DNA of 64,000 nucleotides from Amphimedon queenslandica (Eukaryota > Porifera > Demospongiae > Haplosclerida > Niphatidae): positions 21,542 through 85,541 of the forward strand of contig NW_003546420.1 of the NCBI RefSeq assembly GCF_000090795.2, given 5' to 3'. The notes below the pieces were generated by a model, which was not told the DNA's origin, ran no database searches, and was given only the letters and a program-made list of their open reading frames with translations. Made by a program: the position numbers and the translations under genes. Of this stretch, positions 29,954 to 41,604 are shown one piece after another; position 1 is the stretch's first letter; each line of letters begins with the position of its first letter.

Positions 29954-31538
29954 TCAGTCGATTAGCTTTTGCTGTATTGCTATATATCCACAGAGACTGT
30001 AGAATATCAATGCTCCCAACCAGAAAAAACGGCCATGTTTTGTGGTTGCCATTAGTAACAGTACTGATCCATAGGCCATCACTGGTGGTAGAGTATAGGA
30101 GAGAGGGAGAGGGAGGGACCTAGTTTGACCACGTACTATTCCTGATGATATGAAATCAGTGATCAATCTACAAAAATAAAAATAAATAAAATAAAAATAA
30201 TAAAATAAAAACAATAAAATACTTGTCTTTATCTTTGAAGGAGTCGAAGAGCCATTGTCTTTGCTCTTCAACAGTATTGGGTATATCAGATACTTCAGTT
30301 CTTTTAATATGAATATGTACTTTTTGACACACTCCAGAGTAAAACCCTAGCAAATAAAGGTATCTGTATCAATGAAACTGATCAAAATCATTACCGTACG
30401 CGTCTTAATTTTCAAGGTGTATTAAATTTTGTTATTTTTGTGCTCACCTTAAATCCCCGAAATTTAAACCACCTCTAATGCCATTCTATTGTATGTAGAC
30501 TATGGCCAGAACACGAAAATTAGCTCACACGAATATTAACTTTTGAGCAAATTTCATTGAAAACACGAAATTTTGAACCCTCGAAAATTTGAACGTATAC
30601 GGTATCATTTGGAATGTTCATGGCCACAAATTAAAAGTGTTGCAATTACCATACCAAACATGTCGGGTGGAGGAGATCGAACGGAATGTCCTTCCTTCCC
30701 CTCGTATATAATGGTAATATCATAAACTGCTTGGAACCTCTCCTTCAATGTCTCAAGAGTTAACTAATAATAACAGGAATGAGAGTATGGGAATGAAAGT
30801 ATGAAGCATGGTATCAGAGTATGGGAATCAGAGTGTGTTTCATTGCAATCTCCATTCAACTAGTACAGCCCATACCTCAAACCCAGTTGTGTGTGGCGTT
30901 AGAACTTGCTCCAGTTTCGGTTGTCCCAAGCTTTCAGCATAAGAATGACTTTTCCTTAGTTTATCAGGCTTACTGAGATTGAACCGAGTCCCTTCAGGAA
31001 ATATCACCAACCAAACCTAAATTTAAACAGACACACACACACACATTATATTGAGTAATTAATGCAACAACAATCCTACTGGAATGCCAGTGTTACCAAG
31101 CTCTAGCAGTTTCCTACAATAAATCAATAAATAAAATACATTTATATTTAACCCCAAGAACATACCTTTTCAACCAATCATGGTTCTTAGATTGATTCTT
31201 CTTAAGAAATATATTGTGTCTCTATTTATTAATGAAAGGGCGGAGCTATGATGATGATACATTATCTTACAGTTCCAAGATAGGAGCCATACAGAGGTAT
31301 ATACAAGACAGCTTTCTTTAAGAAGTAATGAACACGACCTCCAAACCCACCTTGCTTTAAACACAATATCTCAGGAATCAGCCAATCAACTAACAGTAAT
31401 AATAATAATAATAAATTAATTAATTAAACATTATTGAGGAAGTGAACCTGTTGATTGATGGTTGCTGATGTATATAACACTCTCTGGAGTTTGTGGTAAA
31501 GGATCACCATAGAAACAATACTACAGAATAACAACAAC

Positions 31539-31572
<34 letters not shown>

Positions 31573-31929
31573 GTCATTAAAAGGTACGTCAACCATTAAT
31601 TATACGCAGGTATACCCACTACCATATAAGGAATCAAATATTTCCCACCATTAATTAGGCCACACCCCTACAGTACAATGTATAACCACGCCCCTAACTT
31701 GAACGCCAGACCAGTGTTCAAAGAAGTATCCAAACATTGCCATCATGGAGGAGTAGAGCCTCTGGTCCATTCTGTGGTAGAGGCTTCTCCCCCTCTGGCC
31801 CCCAAAAGGTAAACTGATCAGTTTAAGAAGAGTAGCCGCTACCCAGTAACTGGTGGAGGAGCCCATTAGGAACACAGAGGGAACGAGGCATCTTAAAGAA
31901 AGAATAAGGTGAGGAGCATGGAGTATCAT
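29954..31929 (-). CDS. AGPAT5: 1-acylglycerol-3-phosphate acyltransferase, AGPAT5/LCLAT1 type
   Basis: The minus-strand product starts MILHAPHLILSLRCLVPSVF and continues through AMFGYFFEHWSGVQ into the acyltransferase motif block: YISNHQST followed by VDWLIPEIL (NHxxxVDW as in AGPAT5), a VHYFLKKAVLYIPLYGSYL block, and IFPEGTRFN (motif III). Later exons read YDITIIYEG, KVHIHIKRTEVSDIP and a two-helix tail ending YIAIQQKLID. The order follows human AGPAT5, an acyltransferase of ER and mitochondrial membranes making phosphatidic acid. The HxxxxD motif spans an exon junction. One intron holds a MITE-like element (30392-30604). It is divergent from the nischarin-like gene. Confidence 0.87.
30392..30604. 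mobile_element. MITE-like inverted-repeat element in an AGPAT5 intron
   Basis: A 213-bp segment starts TACCGTACGCGTC and ends CGTATACGGTA. The two ends align as imperfect inverted repeats for about 50 bp (AATTTTC-AGGG, AAATTT-GTGTTTT). It has no open frame and no clear target-site duplication. The TACCGTA terminus is shared with the larger element at 39601-40306. Confidence 0.6.
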
Positions 31930-32083
31930 CTCTTTACATGTGGTTATTAATAACTTGAGAACTAACTTTTAAAATTTAAATTTGAAATTAAAATTTTAAA
32001 AGTTAAAAATTTTGAAGTTAAGTAGGTGTGGCAGTAGCCTTACTTTAGGCCACACCTCATAAGTGGGTGTGTCATCTATCAAG
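31930..32083. promoter_or_regulatory. divergent promoter between AGPAT5 and nischarin-like gene
   Basis: A 154-bp spacer. It contains a perfect 14-bp inverted repeat (arms 31964-31977 and 31991-32004, AACTTTTAAAATTT) around a 13-bp loop, and two CACCC boxes in opposite orientation (GGTGTGGC at about 32024; GGCCACACC at about 32048). Confidence 0.45.
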
Positions 32084-33771
32084 ATGGCGTCTCTTGGTTC
32101 ATATTTACCAGATGAGGGTAGAGCTGTCTGGAGGAGAGACAGAACACCAGAATACACCACAGAGTCTAAAATAATAAGACACGTTGTAATAAGAGGAACT
32201 GAACTGAAACACGACCCGTCGACTCACGTGGTAAGTAGAGACAGCCATTAACCAAACCTCCTCTATCATAATGTATTGAGCAACCCTCACTCTCTCTCCT
32301 CCAGCTGTACAGGATAGACGTACTAACAGAACATGCCCACTGGTATATCTGTAGGAGATACAGTGAATTTAACGAGTTACATAGAAAAGTAAATAAAAAG
32401 GCGTGTTAGTAAAGACTGTTCTAATTAATGATCATCAATTCTTTTGTCAGCTTGTTCGTAAACACAAGATCAGTAAAGACCTTCTCCCTCCTAAGAAACT
32501 GTCGGGAAACTTTGAACCGAAACTGATCAATGCAAGAAGACAACAGCTGGAGCAATACCTCCAAAAACTAATTAACAGGTTCAACAGAGTGGGCGGGGCT
32601 TGTTGTTTATATTATTTGTTTGTTTATCTATCTATTTAGTGATGCTCAGATATCTCAGTCAAACGAATTATTATCATTTCTTGATCTACCAGCTCACGTG
32701 AGGACATACCCACTAACAATAACCATTAATAACTATTAATAACTATTAATAGGATGTGATACAAGTGGCTCAGCTCCTTGCTAAGCAGTTGTATGTGTTA
32801 GGTGATAAATTATTGGAGAAGGAGACACCAATAGCACTCACTATTAATGACTTGTACTGTATCACCAAAAGACTAAGACTACCAATGGACCTACACACAA
32901 GTACATGCAGTTCATGTAATTATTATTGTTGTTGTTGTTGTTATTGTTATTACTGTTGTTGTTGTTATTATTATTATTTGTTAGGTTCAGATCGTTCATC
33001 TGATCTGGGTCATCTATACAGTTTTATTCACCAGCTCCACAGTCTTAAGGTGATTCCCCCTCCTCCTCCAGTTTCTGTGACTAGAATGGCCTTTGAGATA
33101 ACACCGTTCAGATCCCTTACTATTCTAAAGGTACGTGAGAGTGGGAACTTTATGAATTTGTAAAAAATCTAATTTTGATCAGAATCAACTCAAACTCTCT
33201 ACACAACATAACTATATGTATATGTATCAGAAAATGTAATAAAATTGAGAATTCTCAACTTTTCATTTTTGGCAAAAAGTCCCTGTACTATACAGTACAT
33301 GGACTTTTTGATCATCTTATGCCAAAGCCCATTGATAGACCCATGGTATGAGACGCTACCATTACTACTGCAGGTTGACTGTGTTCCATTGAGTCAAGTG
33401 AGTGGACTAGTTAGGGTCCAGCAACAGTTAGAGAAGGTCTCAGTTCAAAGGAGCCTCAATACTTTGAGAGTATGAGACACTTTGTTTCTATCCTGTACTA
33501 ATGTGTCACTTTTTAGGAGCTACTGATTGATTCAGTTGAAGAAAGAAGAACGGTTAGTGTTTAGTAACATACTAGTGACACCTCTCCCCCCCCCCCACTC
33601 TTTCTCTCCTCCCTCTCTCTCTCTTTTCCTCTAGCAGCAACCTCCTGAGGCTAAAGGTTCCTTAACTGACTCATGGAGGCTAATAGCAACTGCTAAATTT
33701 ACAACTAACAGGTAATGGAATTTGACTAATTATTAAGTTAAGAATAGATATAATGTAACGAATTCATTATT

Positions 33772-33804
<33 letters not shown>

Positions 33805-34298
33805 ATTATTTTAGGGTGGTTATACAGCCTTGGTTACGTCTCACTTATTTGAATATCTCTTATAATAAATTAACACAGATTGATGATTCATTACAAGTCT
33901 TGCCAGTTTTAAAAGAAGTAATAATAATAACACTTGTCCTTGAATCATATCATTCTCTCTGTAGTTAAATATCAGTCATAATCTATTATCTTGTCTTGAG
34001 TTGCAGTACCTGTGTCTTCCAACACTCTCCACTTTAGATATTAGCTTTAATCACATCTGTTCGGTCACATCTAACAAGATGGTTAGTAGCTCTAACAGTA
34101 TATTGACAATTGAGCTGTGTATTTATCATCTGGCTTTAACTAACCACTGGTCAACAGTGAGTCTTACTCATGATAAACTGTTAGATCTAGAGGGAGTTTG
34201 GGAGACTTTTGGTATCTCATATTTAGCCCTAGGTGTCCTTAAGTATCCCATTTTTAGTTGGATTGGTCTCTTAAACTTTGTTTCTACATATTACCATG

Positions 34299-34330
<32 letters not shown>

Positions 34331-34347
34331 TATTATTATTATTATTA

Positions 34348-34394
<47 letters not shown>

Positions 34395-35733
34395 TCAGGT
34401 GTTGGAGAATATTAAGGAGCTAAACATGTCACATAATATGATAGCTGATCTCTCTCACTTGTCCTCTTTCATATCTCTAACTTCTCTTAACATCAGCAGC
34501 AACTCTTTATCAAACTGTGAGCACTTCCACCATCTTACTCAACTCAAGAAACTGACCACACTCACAATTAAAAGTACGTGTACATATACATATTGTTTAT
34601 TGTTTATTGTTTATTGTTTATTGTTTGTGTACATGTTTGTTCTTGTTGTTTCAGATAACCCTGTCATGATGAACAATGCTAGTAGACTCATATTACTGGC
34701 CTGTTTCATGCATAAATTAAGAATGGTAACAATTGTTATTAATTAATTAATTAATTAATTATTCATAGGTGACAATTGATGGTTCGGAGGCAACTGTGAA
34801 AGAACAGGTAACATGCAGTGGGTGTGGTCAGTAGTTATTAATGGTTATTAATAGGCAAAGATACGTTCCTTGACTGATCGGTTTGGTTCTGATACTGACC
34901 AGTGGCCGATAACCAAACGAGTCCTCAGTCCCACCCACACACCATCACCCGCCCCTTTGACCCCGCCTCCTGTAGCCACACCTACCTCTCCACCTACTGT
35001 ACACGTCTCATGGAGTGTAGAATCCTTCAAGAGATCCCCCAGTGTTATATCCGACACCTCTCCCTCTCACTCTCTCTCAACTAACACTTCAGAGTCAGTT
35101 GATCATCCATTGTTCTTTGACCACTATCCATTGGGAAGGCCTCCCTCTCTCCCTCCATCACGAGATGATCCTGATGGACAGTCAGACAGTCCTTGTCTTG
35201 ACTCTTCCCCTCTCTCCTTAGCCACACCTCCCTGTACCCCTGCAGGGGGACAGGAAGTGGGTGTGGTTTCAAGTATAACTCCTCAAATGATATTAAATGC
35301 TTTGGAGTCTTTGTCCTCGTCTCAGACCAGAAGTGTTTCTCCTGATAGTCTGTCACAAGCACTTCAGGGTTTCATTAATGAGCACTTACTGACCACGCCT
35401 CCTTCCACCCCTCTTAACGAGGGAGAGGAGGATCATCCCTTGTCCTCTGCTGATCTCATATTAGCCCTCACTGCTACTCTTAGTGCTCACATTGATGGGG
35501 AGGGGAGCGAGGGAGGGAGTGCTGTTCCTTCTGCTCCTGTGGGTTCTCCTCAAGAAGGATTATCTGAGTTGGTTCGGCTAGGACTCCAACCTGAGGACAT
35601 ACTTAAAGCACTGAATAGTCTCACAGTAGCTAGGCAGCTGGTGGAGGCTAAGGCTCCAGGTGAAGACAATGAGTCTCTCTTAGAAACACTAACTCTTGAT
35701 GAATCAGTTACTGCAGGTGGTGACACTGACTGA
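32084..35733 (+). CDS. NISCH: nischarin-like PX-LRR protein
   Basis: The gene starts MASLGSYLPDEGRAVWRR. A PX domain follows (YRIDVLTEHAHWYICRRYSE..., LHRKLVRKHKISKDLLPPKK, then QQLEQYLQKLIN), which parallels human nischarin closely ([28 protein letters not shown]). After a helical linker come leucine-rich repeats (LTYLNISYNKLTQID, LKELNISHNLLSC, LSTLDISFNHICSV, IKELNMSHNMIADLSHL, LTSLNISSNSLSNCEHF). The final large exon is a Pro/Ser/Thr-rich tail of nearly 290 residues. Nischarin binds integrin alpha-5, PAK and Rab proteins on endosomes in vertebrates. This copy stops well short of the human protein (about 1,500 residues) and lacks its long C-terminal region. One intron has a degenerate 177-bp-family copy. 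Confidence 0.85.
33165..33325 (-). repeat. monomeric 177-family copy in a nischarin intron
   Basis: Reverse-orientation copy: CAACTCAAACTCTCTACACA, then ATGTATCAGAAAATGTAATA, a CTTTTCATTTTTGGCAAA block and CCCTGTACTATACAGTACATGG, a variant of the central dyad. It lies just 3' of the exon ending RSLTILK. Confidence 0.75.
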
Positions 35734-35792
35734 TTAGTGTGTGTGTTACTTAATTATATGATTTGTGTGTCTATATAAATTATATTATAGTG

Positions 35793-36023
35793 TTAATTAT
35801 AAAGATTTTGTTTAATATTTTTTATTTTATTTGCGGTTTGTAAAGAGGTGTGGCTCCAATATCCGCCGCGCCGCCGAAGATTAAGAAAAGAGAAAGAGCT
35901 CTTGGTCCATTTATTCAGTTCTGTTGCCTTTGGATTGTCTCCTGCAGCAGATCCTTTAAGAACTAGTGTGTGAGTTACTATCAATCCTACTCTATCTCTA
36001 TTAGTATAAGCAATGATCATCAT
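35793..36023 (-). CDS. small hypothetical ORF, 76 codons
   Basis: A single open frame on the minus strand with a basic product containing ELNKWTKSSFSFLNLRRRGG. It ends in an AT-rich region with AAATAAAAT, a possible polyadenylation signal. No family is recognised and no membrane helix or signal peptide is convincing. It could be part of a spliced gene, nischarin 3' UTR antisense sequence, or chance. Confidence 0.25.
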   Translation of the reverse strand: MMIIAYTNRDRVGLIVTHTLVLKGSAAGDNPKATELNKWTKSSFSFLNLRRRGGYWSHTSLQTANKIKNIKQNLYN

Positions 36024-36278
36024 AATTGCGGCTTTTTATCAGATTATATATAATTATTATGCATACTAATCACGAATCCGATCAGAATGCTTCTTTAAAA
36101 GTCTTTGCTAGCTGTCCCTGGGTCTTTGCCTTGTCTAAATTAAAAATAAAGACATATACACCTTTACCTCAAACCAGGGCTGCTAGTTGTGGTTAGGAGC
36201 CATTATTATCCAGCATACTGTAATTCACTGTTATTCACTGTAGCTACAGCTAACTGCCAAGGACTACTCTAGCTAGAG

Positions 36279-37519
36279 ATGGGAGGAACTGGCTCACTAG
36301 GAACATGTGCCAATATATTTAGAGTCCTCTTTGTTTTTGCCAACATCATTTACATGGTAAACTTTAAAATAAGCTGTAAAGTGGTCACTCTTTCAATATG
36401 CTATATACATTCACTCTCTTTCAATTTTTAGTGTTTGGGTTTGGTCGCCATTGGTTTTGGCTCATATAGTCTGGTAGAGTCAGAGACATACAGTTTTGTG
36501 ACTGGCAATAATGCGGCCAATGGAGCAGCTGTCCTGATAACAGTTGGGTGCATTATATTCCTAGTGGGAGGGATAGGGACTCTGGGGGCTATATTCAGAT
36601 GGAGACCACTTCTCATAATAGTAAGAATAACAACTACAGATCTATATTGAAAGTATTTCCTCTTCATTAAGATGTCATGCTTGTTTATTTAATTATAGTA
36701 CATACCTACTCCTGGTAGTGTAGCCTTACTGTAACTAGCTACTAAGAATGATATGATAAACACACACACACTGTACTATTGACCAGTTGAACTGCTTGTA
36801 TTAGGAAATATTTTGCTTTTACAATAACAGAACGTGATGTTTTGCTCTTCCTCTACAGTATGCAGTGATATGGACCGTTGCTGTGTTGATTGAAGTGGCT
36901 GGGGCCATTGCTAGTTTCTATTACAGTGCTAATGTGACAGATGGAGCAAAGGAGCAGTACAGGAGGGGCTGGACTGAAGCTATCGAGGAGTATGACGAAA
37001 AGGAAGAGGCCAAGAACATTGTGGATCTATTTCAATCTCGAGTAATTATTAATTCTGTATAAGATTATTATTGTTTATTATTATTATTAGTATGATTGCT
37101 GCGGACTTGATTCTGCTCAAGACTGGCCAGATTTTGCCAACAGCTCTCTCCCAATGTCCTGCCTTTGTAACAATATTGGAACCGGAAACTGTGCCTATGT
37201 GACAATCGTACTTGAAGGAAATAGTACTACCCTGGCTGCTTATGACGAGGTATTGTGTTGTTGTGTCTCCATTATTGTGTGTCATTCCATTCATATTATC
37301 CTTCCTCAGGGTTGCTATGATGCTACTGTGCGTTTTATTCAACGCATACAACTAGCTTTAGGAATCACTGGAATTGTCTTAGCCATATTTGAAGTAACCC
37401 CACCCGAATAATCGTTTGATTAATTAATTAATATTTATTGATAGGTCCTTGGTATAATTGTTGCCATTGGTTTGTGTTGTTGCATTACAAATGCAAGAGG
37501 AAGCTATGAAGTTGTTTAA
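36279..37519 (+). CDS. tetraspanin 1 of cluster
   Basis: Six short exons encode about 250 residues with four membrane helices. Starts MGGTGSLGTCANIFRVLFVF. The large extracellular loop carries six Cys: CCG (YDCCGLDSAQDW), a C-x-C pair (SLPMSCLCNN), NC and GC. The last helix is followed by a short tail ending GSYEVV. Tetraspanins organise membrane microdomains and partner with integrins and other receptors. The tail closely resembles the GYEVM lysosomal sorting tail of CD63 and also ends in E-x-V. An intron interrupts the loop directly before the CCG segment and another directly before GC, as in the neighbours. Confidence 0.93.
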
Positions 37520-37596
37520 AGTTCCCTTTCGGTTTTTGGGGAAAGAAAGAACTTTTAATTAATGTAATTCAAATCATCCGTAGTTTCAGTAGCGCC

Positions 37597-37640
<44 letters not shown>

Positions 37641-37979
37641 TAATAATAACAACAACAATAATAATAACAATAATGTATTATTGTCTTTTTGATACCTTCA
37701 TATTAATTTTTCATTAAAAATAAAATTCTTTGTAGGTAAATATTTTCACTTGTAGTAACATTAGTCATTAAATGCTAACACGTGATGGTCCCGTGCAGTG
37801 CGTAGGTGCAGTCACATGCTGATTCTTATCGATCTTCAGCAGCGAGGTGACGCCCATTCTTGTCTTCTTGTTTGAGCTCTTCTCCCTAGCTAGCCCAGCT
37901 CTCTTCAATCAGTAAGCATACGACCTGCTGCCATTGTAGTTATGAGACCTTCATTGCAGGTTAGACTAATACAGCAGCA
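37520..37979. other. intergenic between tetraspanins 1 and 2
   Basis: Contains an AAT/AAC microsatellite (about 37597-37675) and the probable promoter of tetraspanin 2, with CACGTGATGG at about 37781-37790. No coding sequence is seen. Confidence 0.4.
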
Positions 37980-39052
37980 ATGGGAGGAGAAGAAAAGGGA
38001 AGAGACCTTTCAACCTGTGGAAAGATATTGCGTGTGATATTTGTCATCATCAATGCTCTGGCAACAGTAAGAGACCACTATACTGTTGTTTGTTTATTTA
38101 TTATTATTATTATTATTGTTTATAGCTCATGGGTATTGGTACTTTAGCTGTTGGTATATACAGTCTTGTGGCCAACAGAAAATATGAGTTTATAACAGGA
38201 AATGATCATGTTGCTTCTGCAACTTTATTGATAATAGTTGGTACTGGTATCACACTGGTGGCTCTAGCTGGTATAGTAGGAGCTGTATTGAGGAAAAGGT
38301 TCCTCCTCATCATTGTAAGTTAAATGCAATTGATTGCAAGTTTATTCTCTTCTCTCTATATAGTATATTGCTGTCTGGGTTGTTGTCATCATTCTTGAGA
38401 TTGTTGCTGTGGCCTTCAGTTTTGTTTACAGCGAAAATGTAACAGAAAATGTAGAGAACCGCTACAGGGATGGCTGGGAGAAGGCTATCAAGGAATATAC
38501 AACTGATACAGCTGCTAAAGATGCTGTTGATACCATCCAAAAGAATGTAATAGAAATACTTGTCAATGGCATATATTATTGCTTCTGTTTACAGGGTAAA
38601 TGTTGCGGTCTGAACAATGCCACAGATTGGGTTGAGCTTAATTCTACTTATTTCAATGAACGCTTGTCTCTACCAGATTCATGTAAATGTGAATCAGGAA
38701 GTGAATATTGTACTAACTTCACTTTGGAGTTTGATGATCAAGAATATCCTCAAACTGATCATTATGAAAGGGTACAGTACAACATGATGTCATGGTTGTG
38801 ATAAGATAAATGGTTTTTAATTTTTCTTGTTTGTGCAGGGTTGCTATGACTCTACAGTTGATCTGTTCCAGTACGTCCAGCGAGTTTCAGCAATTGTTGG
38901 GGTTGTCTTTGTAGCTATTGAGGTATGCCAGCAGTATAATAAATATTATTAAGAAGTAAATGATGTTCATTTTATAGCTGATTGCTGTCCTCCTTGCTGC
39001 TGGAGTACTTTATTTTATCTGCAAAGCTGAAAAGAAATATGAATCTGTTTAA
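37980..39052 (+). CDS. tetraspanin 2 of cluster
   Basis: Starts MGGEEKGRDLSTCGKILRVIF and ends KAEKKYESV. Four membrane helices; the large loop has KCCGLNNATDW, a C-x-C pair (LPDSCKCESG), YC and GC (ERGCYDSTVDLFQYVQRV). The tail gives YESV, both a YxxPhi-type sorting motif and an E-x-V terminus. The region before the loop (ENRYRDGWEKAIKEY) is shared with tetraspanins 1 and 3, marking these as recent paralogues. Exon boundaries fall at the same positions as in its neighbours. Confidence 0.93.
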
Positions 39053-39149
39053 ATGATGACATTAATAAGAATTAATGATAATAATAGCTGATGATCCTAC
39101 CCTTATTACTTTATGCTGCTGAATCTTAATTTTCCTAAAATAAAAAATT

Positions 39150-39545
39150 TAAGAAAATTTTTGTGTAATTATTATTATTATTATTCCAGAGCCATTTTTT
39201 AAGAATAAAGCATGGGCACAGGGAATTATACAAAAATGGCAAAACTAGAAAAATTGAAGTTCAGAATCAGCTCAAACTTTCCAATGTGCATCAGAAAATG
39301 TAATAAAAATTTGGGGTGATCCCCGAGCCATTTTTTGAAAAAACCATGAGCTATAGCCTTGGGTATTTTTCAGAATTTTGGCAATTTCTTAAGATGGCTG
39401 TAACTTAAAAATTTTAAGTTGGACTCAGCTCAAACTTTCTACACAGCATAAAGACATCGATGTGCATCAGAAAGTGTAATAAAAATTTTGGAGCAGAAAA
39501 AGCATGGCCTGTAGTACAGGGTATTTTTAAAATTGCCATACATCG
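39150..39545 (-). repeat. degenerate 177-family copies between tetraspanins 2 and 3
   Basis: About two reverse-orientation copies: AGAATCAGCTCAAACTTTC, CATCAGAAAATGTAATAAAA, CCGAGCCATTTTTTGAAAAA, then CACAGCATAAAGACATCGAT in the second. They are clearly more diverged than the arrays in ILRUN or 29 kb, and they abut the MITE-like element that follows. Confidence 0.8.
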
Positions 39546-39600
39546 TAAAATAAGTTAGAAAATTCATTTTTCACTGCAAAAGCCAACGCCCACACTATGA

Positions 39601-40306
39601 ATACCGTAGGTAGGTCGGGATATATTCGCGCATAGATTCGCGGCTGCAATTATTCGCGGTCATAAAAAAATTCAATTAAAAACCATGGAAACCGAGCTGT
39701 TATTTTAATTGAAAACGGCGAGATGGTGAAGAAAAGCACCTTGCTGCAGTGTCCTTGAGCTGTTGTTCTTCTTGTTTTACTAAGCCTTGGTCTCTTTGGA
39801 GCTGCTTTTATCAGTTCTTTTCAGAACTAGTGCCTCGCCCTATTTCGGGACTCTCCGCCCATGGCGCCCATTGTATGTAGTTAAGCTGGGTTCACAATAT
39901 TTGCGTTGCGACCGGAAGTGCCATATAACGCAATGATAAACGCAAGAATACAGTCGATTGCACTTCCGTTCGAATATTCCGTGAGGCGTGAGTTGACTTT
40001 CCGTGCATTGTTTATTAGGTGCACGTGATCCACACGCAATACGCACTGTTCGATTATCACCAGCACGCGGTCCGGCAACAACTTGCAGCAAAGAAGATGA
40101 AAGAGCTCTGAGGCAGAGGCCCATACAAGAAGTTAACAGATAGAGAAGGACTCGCTATTGGTGAATGGCTCCACTAAAGCTGCTAAAGAACAGATGAATA
40201 GTTGAACACTAAACACGTGGTCTTAAATAACGCTCACTTTCCATGTTAATTGAATTTTTATGACCGCGAATAATTGCAGCCGTGAATATTTCCCGACCTA
40301 CGGTAT
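39601..40306. mobile_element. 706-bp inverted-repeat element (non-autonomous DNA transposon)
   Basis: The left end (ATACCGTAGGTAGGTCGGG, 39601-39689) and the right end (40237-40306) are inverted repeats of about 70 bp sharing CGGCTGCAATTATTCGCGGT and CATAAAAATTCAATTAA. The left arm has a small AGGT duplication and a 12-bp insertion relative to the right arm. The interior (about 39690-40236) is more GC-rich than the surroundings and has no transposase-like frame, although short open frames exist. Flanks show no clear long target duplication beyond TA. Termini resemble those of the 213-bp element at 30392. Confidence 0.75.
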
Positions 40307-40441
40307 TTGTAATTATTCATTGATTCTCATTGTTATTGTTAATTAGCACTAGTCATTCCTTTTCCATCACGCGATCCTCAAATTGCTGTGTAATCCTGCT
40401 TGAAGAAGAAGTTGTGAAAGAAGAAAAGAGAGAAAGCCATC

Positions 40442-41457
40442 ATGGGTAGCAGTAGTGAACTTGGCACTTGTGCTAACATATTTCGCGTTCTCTTTGTAAT
40501 CTTTAACATATTGTTCATTGTAAGGCTAAATAACCGTTATATATTATATGTGCCACTGACATCTGATCCAATGATTAAACTAACCTCTTGGTTTATTTTT
40601 AAAGATACTTGGTATCATTGGTTTCTCTATTGGGGTCTGGCAAGTTGTTGCAGCCGATGGAAGTTATGACTTCATTACTGGGAGTGATACTGTCTCTGGA
40701 GCTGCCATCTCTATTGTTGTAAACATATTTGTGATTGCCATTGGAGCAGTAGGAGTCCTTGGTGCATTGTTTAAATGGAGACCTCTTCTCCTCATTGTAA
40801 GATGATTATAGTCTGATGATGAATACCATACCATCTCTTTTCTAATAGTACGCCATCGTGTGGACTATTCTCATCCTCCTTGGTATCATTGGAGCAATCA
40901 TCAGTTTCTATTACAGTGATAATGTTAGTGCTGCTGCTGAAGAAAGCTATAGAGATGGCTGGACAAGAGCCATTAATGATTACAATATGACTGAGGGAGC
41001 AACTGATTCTGTTGATGCCTTTCAAAAAACTGTAAGATTACATGTATATACCGTCACTGATGTCCTTTTAATGGTTTGTTGTTTCACTTACAATGTGTAG
41101 TTTGAATGCTGTGGTATTGATAACTCCTCTAACTGGGTTGACTTGAGGCCTGACTATTTCCGTAATAACAGTTTCCGTCTCCCTCCCTCTTGTCAGTGCA
41201 GTACTGGGGAGAACTGCCAGAGCTTCAACATTCAGTTCCAAGGTGTAGACTACCCCCAGACTGCTTATAACAGGGTTAGTTGCTTCATTGTAAATTATTT
41301 GATTGATTGTCTCTAGGGCTGCTATCAAGTTACAGTTGATTTCTTCCAAGCTTACTCTTTCATCTCTGGAGTAGTTGCTATTATATTCGCTATTATTGAG
41401 GTAAGTGCCAAGTGCATGTCCTTTTGTGTGTGACAATTTACCTCTCGCTCCTTTTCT

Positions 41458-41530
<73 letters not shown>

Positions 41531-41604
41531 AGACGTTTGGTGTCTTTGTTGCCATTGGTCTAATATGCTGCATTACTAGCGCAAGGAAGAAAGAAATAGT
41601 TTAA
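40442..41604 (+). CDS. tetraspanin 3 of cluster
   Basis: Starts MGSSSELGTCANIFRVLFVIF, nearly the same as tetraspanin 1, and ends SARKKEIV. Large-loop cysteines: FECCGIDNSSNW, C-x-C (LPPSCQCSTG), NC and GC (NRGCYQVTVDFFQ). The tail terminates E-I-V. The intron before the last exon contains a pure CT repeat of about 70 bp (about 41460-41528) running into the splice acceptor, where it serves as an extended polypyrimidine tract. Confidence 0.93.

Noticed and set aside
35081-35362. Antisense frame of 93 codons in the last nischarin exon
   Set aside because: It is the shadow of a Pro/Ser-rich coding exon with biased codon use, without any recognisable feature of its own.
36040-36250. A second small spliced minus-strand gene between NISCH and tetraspanin 1
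   Set aside because: A plausible donor and acceptor pair exists, but every frame tried met a stop within a few codons or lacked a start.
39840-40124. Open frames of 66-94 codons inside the 706-bp inverted-repeat element
   Set aside because: They have no transposase motif or other recognisable domain and overlap each other in different frames; they fit chance openness in a GC-richer segment.
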